Shown in pieces: positions 7,091 through 11,765 of a DNA stretch of 35,137 bases. The stretch spans positions 1-35,137 of the forward strand of contig PFQF01000028.1 in NCBI GenBank assembly GCA_002793435.1. Direction: 5' to 3'. Made by a program: the position numbers and the translations under genes. Source of the stretch: Candidatus Berkelbacteria bacterium CG_4_10_14_0_2_um_filter_35_9_33_12 (lineage in GTDB: Bacteria > Patescibacteriota > UBA1384 > GWA2-35-9). Each line of letters begins with the position of its first letter. Within the stretch, counting starts at the first letter, position 1. The notes under the pieces were generated by a model, which did no database searches, was not told where the DNA came from, and saw nothing but the letters and a program-made list of their open reading frames with translations.

Positions 7091-8428
7091 ATGGCAAAGC
7101 AAGGGCTTTTCACAAGCCGAGACAAAACTCGACTTGGGAAAGCAGTCGCAAAACTAGAAAAAAGAAAAAATATTGATATAAAAATTATCCCGCTTGGCGG
7201 ACAGTCAGCAATTGGTGTACAGAATTGCTGGTTGATAATTTACAAAAACATTCAAATATTACTTGATTGTGGTCGAAAGATCGCCAATTTGAGAAACTAC
7301 AATATAGGAGAAATTCCTAATCATTTCAATCCTGATTATTCAAAAATTGATTTTTCAAAACCATTATATGTCATTTTATCCCACGGGCATCTTGACCATA
7401 TTTTAGGTTTAGTTAAGCTAGTTCAGCTTTGTAAAGAGTGTAATTGTCAGGTAGCTATCTATGGCGCTGAAAAGACAATCAAGGTTGCCAAAAGGGTATT
7501 GCGTGTCAACAAACTTATCGAGCTGGAAACATTTGTTTATGATTTTATAGAATTTAATACCAATAGTTATTTTCAAGTCGCTGAGATTATGATTGAATCT
7601 TTTGAAGTTTTTCACTCAATCCCCGGTTCGGTTGGCTTGGTCTTAACAATTGAAGGTAAAAAAATAGTTTATCTGACTGACTTCAAGTATTGCCGTGATT
7701 CTGATCCACAAATCCCGCAAACCTCTCGTAGGTTTCAGAAAATTGGTAAACAGAATATCGACACATTGATTGTGGATGTGACTGGTATCATTAAAAACGG
7801 GTGGGTTAGTCCCGTCTCGTTGGTCACTCATCAATTTAGAGAAATATTTGAAGACAAGAACAATGCTGAAAAAAGAATTTTCATTACCACTTTTGCATCC
7901 GATATTCAAACCATCGGAGAAATTGCTGATCTAGCAAATGTGGTTGGTGGTCGACTAGTTGAGTTTGATGGTGCCACAATGAAATTCTTTGCTGAAGACA
8001 TTGAACTAGAGAATCAAGATCAATATACAAATCCGCCAGTTATCTTTGTAACCGGTTCTCAAGGTGAAAAAGGGTCCAGTCTTGGCAAAATTGCCAAGGA
8101 TGACCATTTCATTTTTGAGTTAGATGATAATGACCTGGTAGTTTTTACTTCTACTACCCTTGGACAAAATGCTTTGCAAGTGGAGGCGATGATTGCTAGC
8201 CTAGAACAGCAAGGTGCCAGTGTGCTTATTGCCCGGCACGAGTCCGGGCATGGCGCCAGAAAAGATATAATCCAAGCAGTTCTCGATTTTCTGCCAGATG
8301 TGGTGATCCCTTGCCATGCTGGTCGAGCCAATCGGGCAAAGCTAAAAGAAATAATCGAAAAAGACGAATTTCTTTCTTCTCGAGTCACGGCTTTGTTGCT
8401 CGAAGACGGAGATTCGTATCAGATGTAG
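7091..8428 (+). CDS. rnj: RNase J-like metallo-beta-lactamase/beta-CASP ribonuclease
   Basis: RNase J enzymes are zinc-dependent exo/endoribonucleases. The 445-residue product has HGHLDH at 98-103 (metal ligands), HSIPGS at 175-180, the metal Asp in YLTDFKY (Asp197), a beta-CASP core with TTFASDIQ at about 266-273, TGSQGE at 321-326, ESGHGARKD (His387) and PCHAGR (His409). It is about 100 residues shorter than typical RNase J; the C-terminal dimerisation domain is missing. HSIPDS of classic enzymes is HSIPGS here and PxHGE is PCHAGR, so it is a divergent member. The gene has its own promoter and terminator, diverges from a NYN nuclease and precedes the hairpin-rich locus. Nuclease class is confident; substrate and polarity are not. 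Confidence 0.85.
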   Translation: MAKQGLFTSRDKTRLGKAVAKLEKRKNIDIKIIPLGGQSAIGVQNCWLIIYKNIQILLDCGRKIANLRNYNIGEIPNHFNPDYSKIDFSKPLYVILSHGHLDHILGLVKLVQLCKECNCQVAIYGAEKTIKVAKRVLRVNKLIELETFVYDFIEFNTNSYFQVAEIMIESFEVFHSIPGSVGLVLTIEGKKIVYLTDFKYCRDSDPQIPQTSRRFQKIGKQNIDTLIVDVTGIIKNGWVSPVSLVTHQFREIFEDKNNAEKRIFITTFASDIQTIGEIADLANVVGGRLVEFDGATMKFFAEDIELENQDQYTNPPVIFVTGSQGEKGSSLGKIAKDDHFIFELDDNDLVVFTSTTLGQNALQVEAMIASLEQQGASVLIARHESGHGARKDIIQAVLDFLPDVVIPCHAGRANRAKLKEIIEKDEFLSSRVTALLLEDGDSYQM

Positions 8429-8434
8429 CAATAT

Positions 8435-8475
8435 CCCGCCCAGCGTACCGAAAGGTACAAACGGCGGGTTTTATT
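8435..8475 (+). terminator. Rho-independent terminator after the RNase J-like gene
   Basis: CCCGCC (8435-8440) pairs with GGCGGG (8463-8468), with an inner GTACC-GAAA-GGTAC stem, followed by TTTTATTATTTG. Confidence 0.88.
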
Positions 8476-8488
8476 ATTTGTTTTTATT

Positions 8489-8520
8489 GCCTATATAACC
8501 TATAAAACTTATCTTACCTA
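8489..8520. repeat. Short ACCTAT-type repeat
   Basis: CCTATATAACCTATAAAACT followed by TATCTTACCTA, directly abutting the -35 of the next transcription unit. Confidence 0.5.
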
Positions 8521-8549
8521 TTGACAATCCCAACAATATATGCTATGCT
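8521..8549 (+). promoter_or_regulatory. Promoter of the hairpin-rich locus
   Basis: Consensus TTGACA (8521-8526), 17-base spacer, TATGCT (8544-8549) with extended TG. The predicted leader is about 145 bases, AT-rich, and ends in AAGGAG seven bases before the ATG at 8700. Confidence 0.7.
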
Positions 8550-8699
8550 ATCAGCACAATCGTTCGTTGACATAGAAATCTTTTTATCAATTTCTGAAAA
8601 ATATAATATCTCTAATCTAAAACCGTAATCATTCGGTCAGGGAAATATATTATAAAAGAAATTTGGTAATTAGAAATACAAAAAAAGAAGGAGAAAAAA

Positions 8700-9566
8700 A
8701 TGGGAAAGAACATCCCAATACGTCGGCATGAGGCTGGCGGACAGAGAGAAAAAAAGGATGATCAGCACCCACTAAGAGACGGGCAGGCTGATGTCCTTGT
8801 TACGGTAGTCGGTACGCACGGCAGTGAGCGTGCGTACGCAGAGGTAGCACAGATTATCTCCTCGAATATCGAGGAGCTGGACGAAGGCATGAAGGTTTTC
8901 GTCCAGGATACGGTTGCCGAACGAATGGTTCGCGACCGAAAAGGGCAATGGGGCCCCGGATCACAAATGGTGGTCCGGGTATCCCGGAATACGAGTGAGA
9001 AGTTCTCCCAAAAGTGGCCCCTTTGGGGATTCTTTTGGGACATGTACCACACGGACAATGTCCGAGTGGTACCCCGTGACCCCGACGATGTCGTCGAGGA
9101 GCAAAATGCCTCGTCGATCGAGAGTCTTGAGAAAGAAATACTCGATCTTGTTGAGCGCAAAGAAGCGCTCAATGTTAACGACACCTGTCTCGAGCAGAAG
9201 ACGCTCGAGGCTGTCTGTGCTCTCGAGTTGCTCTTGTCCGAGGAGGATATGGGTAAAATCGATGAGCGAGAATGGGCGGCAAAGATCGCGTTGACTTCGC
9301 TAAAGAAGTCAATCGCGATACTGGAGCGTCCTGGAGAATTCCAGTCGGGTGTCAAGGACCGATGTGGGTCCTTGGTCGAGCGCCTCCGGGCGTCGATCAA
9401 GAAGATGCCACCGCCCACTCGAAAGAATGGCAACGGCTCCTCCCCGAGTGGGGAGGAGGGTCACCTAACGGTGACCATTGCTGACATCGTCGGCAATCTG
9501 GAGCTGAACCCCGCCCAGGACAACCCCGACGATGTCGTCGAGGAGCCGGAAGCCATTCCGGCATAA
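8700..9566 (+). CDS. Unrecognised 288-residue protein encoded by a GC-rich, hairpin-tiled gene
   Basis: I do not recognise this protein. The frame has a good AAGGAG site and protein-like composition: a basic/polar N-terminus (1-28), a putative alpha/beta core DVLVTVVGTHGSERAYAEVA (31-50), an aromatic patch (106-116), a long helical, acidic region (137-210) and a Pro/Gly-rich linker (236-255). The octapeptide-like PDDVVEE occurs twice (128-134 and 276-282), from a 24-base DNA repeat at 9079-9102 and 9523-9546. The HGSE at 40-43 faintly recalls the HxxE zinc pair of aspartoacylase-type deacylases, but the rest does not confirm it. GC is about 55% by sampled lines, against about a third in neighbours, and the DNA is packed with perfect hairpins. 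Other frames are also long and open here, so the coding call rests on the ribosome binding site and residue pattern. Confidence 0.65.
   Translation: MGKNIPIRRHEAGGQREKKDDQHPLRDGQADVLVTVVGTHGSERAYAEVAQIISSNIEELDEGMKVFVQDTVAERMVRDRKGQWGPGSQMVVRVSRNTSEKFSQKWPLWGFFWDMYHTDNVRVVPRDPDDVVEEQNASSIESLEKEILDLVERKEALNVNDTCLEQKTLEAVCALELLLSEEDMGKIDEREWAAKIALTSLKKSIAILERPGEFQSGVKDRCGSLVERLRASIKKMPPPTRKNGNGSSPSGEEGHLTVTIADIVGNLELNPAQDNPDDVVEEPEAIPA
8812..9562. other. Tiled array of about nineteen short hairpins inside the 8700-9566 frame
   Basis: Arms (bp)/loop (nt): 8812-8837 9/8; 8858-8876 7/5; 8877-8906 9/12; 8918-8932 5/5; 8955-8979 9/7 with one G.U; 9006-9040 9 outer plus CCCC/GGGG inside; 9044-9072 7+5 with one A.A mismatch and 3-nt loop; 9083-9096 5/4; 9116-9147 7/18; 9151-9172 8/6; 9189-9209 7/7; 9285-9319 8/6 extended by 6 across a bulge; 9320-9345 6/14; 9353-9374 8/6; 9381-9392 4/4; 9437-9458 9/4; 9459-9476 7/4; 9477-9497 9/3 with one G.U; 9545-9562 7/4. 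Several abut exactly (8876/8877, 9319/9320, 9458/9459, 9476/9477). Confidence 0.9.
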
Positions 9567-9802
9567 CACTTCCCCCTGTTCTAGGCACCCCGCATTCGTT
9601 GGGCAGGGGTAGAAGGGAGGTGATGGGCTTTGAAGAAGCCTGGTCATCTGGAATTTTGGGGCGCTGGGGTGCCCGTTGAAGACTTAAAGGGAAGCCATCC
9701 CCAGTTCCGGCTTCCCGAACCCCTTTCCTGGTAGGGGATGCGTAAAAATTAACCGGGAGGAGAGAGCGACCAGGAATGGCTCTCTCCTCCCATCCATTTA
9801 CA
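9567..9802 (+). other. Structured GC-rich 3' region of the hairpin locus
   Basis: Hairpins continue after the stop codon: CCCCTG/CAGGGG (9573-9609), GGGCTT/AAGCCT (9625-9641) inside GATG/CATC (9622-9648), GGGCGC/GTGCCC (9659-9674, one G.U), GGGAAGCC/GGCTTCCC (9689-9716), CCCCT/AGGGG (9720-9737) and a perfect 13-bp GGGAGGAGAGAGC stem with an 11-base loop (9755-9791). It does not show the landmarks of RNase P RNA, tmRNA or SRP RNA. It could be a non-coding RNA, a structured untranslated region, or house the small gene at 9630. Confidence 0.6.
9630..9734 (+). CDS. Possible small protein, 34 residues, behind an ideal ribosome binding site
   Basis: GGAGGTGAT at 9616-9624 is complementary to the canonical 16S rRNA 3' tail over nine bases, far stronger than any other site in the window. 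A TTG start follows nine bases after GGAGG and opens a 34-codon frame beginning MKKPGHLEFWGAG and ending LPEPLSW, with plausible protein composition. It would be co-transcribed with the 8700 gene. The site is partly inside a GATG/CATC stem, so translation may be controlled by folding. An overlapping ATG frame at 9623 (17 codons) is too close to the site. I do not recognise the product. Confidence 0.45.
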   Translation: MKKPGHLEFWGAGVPVEDLKGSHPQFRLPEPLSW

Positions 9803-9834
9803 AACCTGTCAGCAATGCGCTGAGCGGGTTTTTT
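9803..9834 (+). terminator. Rho-independent terminator ending the hairpin locus
   Basis: AACCTGTCAGC pairs with GCTGAGCGGGTT (two G.U pairs and one bulged A) around a five-base loop, followed by a T run (TTTTTT). Confidence 0.85.
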
Positions 9835-9860
9835 CTTGTCAAAAAACGAGAGAGAGTAGG

Positions 9861-9903
9861 AAAAGTAGGTTTGGTAGGTAACTTAGGTCAAGTAGGTTAT
9901 AAT
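9861..9903 (+). promoter_or_regulatory. AGTAGGT-type repeat ending in a -10 box, leaderless geometry
   Basis: AAGTAGGTTTGGTAGGTAAC and AAGTAGGTT are the complement of the ACCTAC word family. The run ends in TATAAT (9898-9903), six bases before the ATG at 9910. A repeat copy therefore appears to be fused to the promoter of the four-helix gene. Confidence 0.6.
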
Positions 9904-9909
9904 ACTAAT

Positions 9910-10466
9910 ATGTCTTTGCGGTATGAAAACTTAATAATTTACAAACAAGCTGTTATTATCTTTTCTTTGATCTAAATGATTATTTTTGTAAAACCTATCT
10001 TAAGGACTATGCTGAAAAGCGAACCGTTGAACAGATGCAACAAGCGTCAAGAAGCGGAAAACAAAACATAGTTGAAGGTATCTCAGAGATTAGTACAAGT
10101 TTACAGATAAATTTAGTGGCTGTTTCAAAAGCATCTTACCTAGAGTTTCTTGAAGATTATAAAGACTATTTGAGCAGAAACAGATTTAAAGTTTGGGACA
10201 AAAATGACCCTAGTTTATCTGTAATTAGGTTTTCTTCTACTACCTACCAGACCTACCTAACCTACAAAATCCTACCCATTTCTATCAAAAAACTTCTTAC
10301 TCAACCAGAGTCTTTTTGTAACTTAATGATAACTTTATTGAATCAAGAAACTTATATTATGTTGGATAAGTTTGTCAAAACACTTGAGAGCCAGTTTATT
10401 AAAACTGGCGGTTATGGAGAAAACCTGACCAAAAAAAGACTTGATTTTCGGAGAAAAAAGCAGTAG
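9910..10466 (+). pseudogene. Four-helix-bundle suffix protein, frameshifted
   Basis: The first frame, from ATG 9910, encodes MSLRYENLIIYKQAVIIF and stops at 9973-9975. The next frame, readable from about 9966, continues FDLNDYFCKTYLKDYAEKRT, then QMQQASRSGKQNIVEG from 10029 on, to the stop at 10466. Joined, they match the pattern of the four-helix-bundle/S23-like family (YENLIIYKQA..., RSGKQNIVEG, LEDYKDYL) common in Patescibacteria. The break lies in a TCTTTTCTTT run, where a four-base duplication would explain it. The 3' part is intact, so this may be recent decay, an assembly error, or internal initiation at 10035. Residues TTYQTYLTY (10238-10265) come from an in-frame ACCTAC repeat. Family function is unknown. 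Confidence 0.7.
10238..10277. repeat. ACCTAC-type repeat inside a coding frame
   Basis: CTACTACCTACCAGACCTAC followed by CTAACCTACAAAATCCTACC lies in frame within the four-helix gene and encodes a Thr/Tyr-rich stretch. The same word family occurs between genes at 6209, 6951, 8489, 9861, 10461 and 11691. Confidence 0.6.
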
Positions 10467-10478
10467 GTTGGGTAGGAT

Positions 10479-11669
10479 ATGTTAATCAAAACCATTCTAG
10501 CGATCGAGACTTCGTGCGACGAAACTTCGGCATCAGTACTTCAGGTTAACCCCAGAGGTGAACCGAGAGCTAATTTAAAGGTTAAGGTGCTTTCATCTGT
10601 GGTTTACTCGCAGGTATTGACACATCGAAAAACTCAAGGGGTAGTGCCTGAAGTAGCGGCTCGGGAGCATTCGGTTAAGATTATACCAGTAATAAAAAAG
10701 GCACTTTTGGATGCTCAAATAGTTCTAAAACAATCAAGCTTGAGCCGAAAAGAGTTTATTTCAAAGCATATTGATTACATAGCGGTAACCACTAATCCCG
10801 GTCTTTTTGGCTCATTAATGGTTGGGGTTGAAACAGCTAAAACTCTTTCTTACTTGTACAATAAACCAATTATACCTGTAAACCACATTCATGGGCATTT
10901 AGCATCAGTTTTAACCGAGAAGTTAACCAGTCAAACTGGTTTAGATAAAAAAGCGCAAAAAGTACTATTTCCGATGATTACTCTGACGGTCTCTGGTGGG
11001 CATACCAATCTGGTTTTATCTAAAAAATTAGGCGATTATCAGATTGTTGGGAAAACGCTGGACGACGCCGCCGGTGAAGCGTTTGACAAAATTGCTAAAA
11101 TGCTCGATCTTGATTACCCTGGTGGGGTGGAAGTTGCCAGAATAGCTGACCAGTACCAACAAGAAGTAGTAAGTAGTAAGTATTATGTATTAAGCGAAGA
11201 CAAAAGAATACCCCATAATATTAGCCCCATAATACATAATACAGACTTTAACTTTCCTCGTCCTGTGCTCCACTCTCACGATTTCAATTTCTCTTTCTCT
11301 GGCTTGAAGACAGCTGTCTATTACCAACTCCGAAAAATGGATAAGCGTTGCATAAAAATTATGCAAGGATATATCTGCTACGAGGCACAAAAAGCGATTG
11401 TGGAGGTGTTGGTTGCCAAGACCCTGAAAGCGGCTGAAAAGTATCAAGTTAAAACGGTTGGTTTGGCTGGCGGAGTTGCCAGCAATTTTTTCTTGAGGAA
11501 GAAACTAAAATTTAAAATTAAAAATTTAAAATTAAAAATTGCCCTTTCAGTAGCTCCGAAAGAATTATGCACGGATAACGCTACAATGATCGCTCTGTCA
11601 GCGGGAATAGATTTGTATTTAGGGAGAAACATTAAATCGTGGGAGAGGGTGGTAGCGAGTAGTAACTAA
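10479..11669 (+). CDS. tsaD: tRNA N6-adenosine threonylcarbamoyltransferase TsaD, with repeat-derived insertions
   Basis: TsaD transfers the threonylcarbamoyl group to A37 of ANN-decoding tRNAs. The sequence starts MLIKTILAIETSCDETSASVL, has the metal ligands in NHIHGHLAS (HxxxH), SGGHTNL, GKTLDDAAGEAFDK, DFNFSFSGLKTAV, GGVASN and LCTDNATMIA, so it is complete. At 396 residues it is about 50 longer than most. The excess includes about residues 228-254, encoded by an inserted element with a perfect 13-bp inverted repeat (11180-11192 and 11230-11242), and a Lys-rich LKFKIKNLKLK stretch from an AT-rich repeat (11507-11536). Both lie away from the catalytic motifs, so the enzyme is probably active. 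Confidence 0.95.
   Translation: MLIKTILAIETSCDETSASVLQVNPRGEPRANLKVKVLSSVVYSQVLTHRKTQGVVPEVAAREHSVKIIPVIKKALLDAQIVLKQSSLSRKEFISKHIDYIAVTTNPGLFGSLMVGVETAKTLSYLYNKPIIPVNHIHGHLASVLTEKLTSQTGLDKKAQKVLFPMITLTVSGGHTNLVLSKKLGDYQIVGKTLDDAAGEAFDKIAKMLDLDYPGGVEVARIADQYQQEVVSSKYYVLSEDKRIPHNISPIIHNTDFNFPRPVLHSHDFNFSFSGLKTAVYYQLRKMDKRCIKIMQGYICYEAQKAIVEVLVAKTLKAAEKYQVKTVGLAGGVASNFFLRKKLKFKIKNLKLKIALSVAPKELCTDNATMIALSAGIDLYLGRNIKSWERVVASSN
11175..11245. repeat. Palindromic insertion element inside tsaD
   Basis: GTATTATGTATTA (11180-11192) and TAATACATAATAC (11230-11242) are perfect 13-bp inverted repeats separated by 37 bases. The segment is in frame and lies just before the conserved FPRP...DFNFSFSGLKTA motif, where other TsaD proteins have a short loop. 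Confidence 0.75.
11507..11536. repeat. 30-bp AT repeat inside tsaD, identical to one in valS
   Basis: A 30-base run beginning AAAATTTAAAATTAAAAATT is identical to 13094-13123 in valS and is read in the same codon phase in both genes, giving LKFKIKNLKL. A relative lies in the origin region at about 2596-2625. Confidence 0.85.
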
Positions 11670-11690
11670 GCAAGAATAATTCATTTCAAA

Positions 11691-11722
11691 ACCTTGCCTA
11701 TCTAACCTATATGACCTATAAT
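11691..11722 (+). promoter_or_regulatory. ACCTAT repeat containing a candidate valS -10 box
   Basis: ACCTTGCCTATCTAACCTAT and ATGACCTATAATC lie upstream of valS. TATAAT at 11717-11722 could be its -10, giving a leader of about 40 bases. No clear -35. Confidence 0.4.
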
Positions 11723-11765
11723 CAAGACGGGTATAAAGGAATGTAGGAATCTAGAGATAAAGAAA

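Noticed and set aside
8762-9433. Long antisense reading frame (223 codons) in the hairpin gene
   Set aside because: It has no ribosome binding site, its residues are Ser/Thr/Arg-rich as expected from antisense GC-rich DNA, and the sense frame has a better start.
8700-9566. Aspartoacylase/succinylglutamate desuccinylase call from HGSE at 40-43
   Set aside because: Only one short motif fits; the DLNR-like and third-ligand motifs are not convincing.
9776-9823. 15-codon frame from ATG 9776 near GGGAGG
   Set aside because: The ribosome binding site is buried in a perfect 13-bp stem and too far from the ATG; the frame runs into the terminator.
9567-9836. A known structured RNA (RNase P RNA, tmRNA, SRP RNA)
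   Set aside because: None of the landmark sequences, such as the RNase P GAGGAAAGTC core or the tmRNA 3' T arm with CCA, is present.
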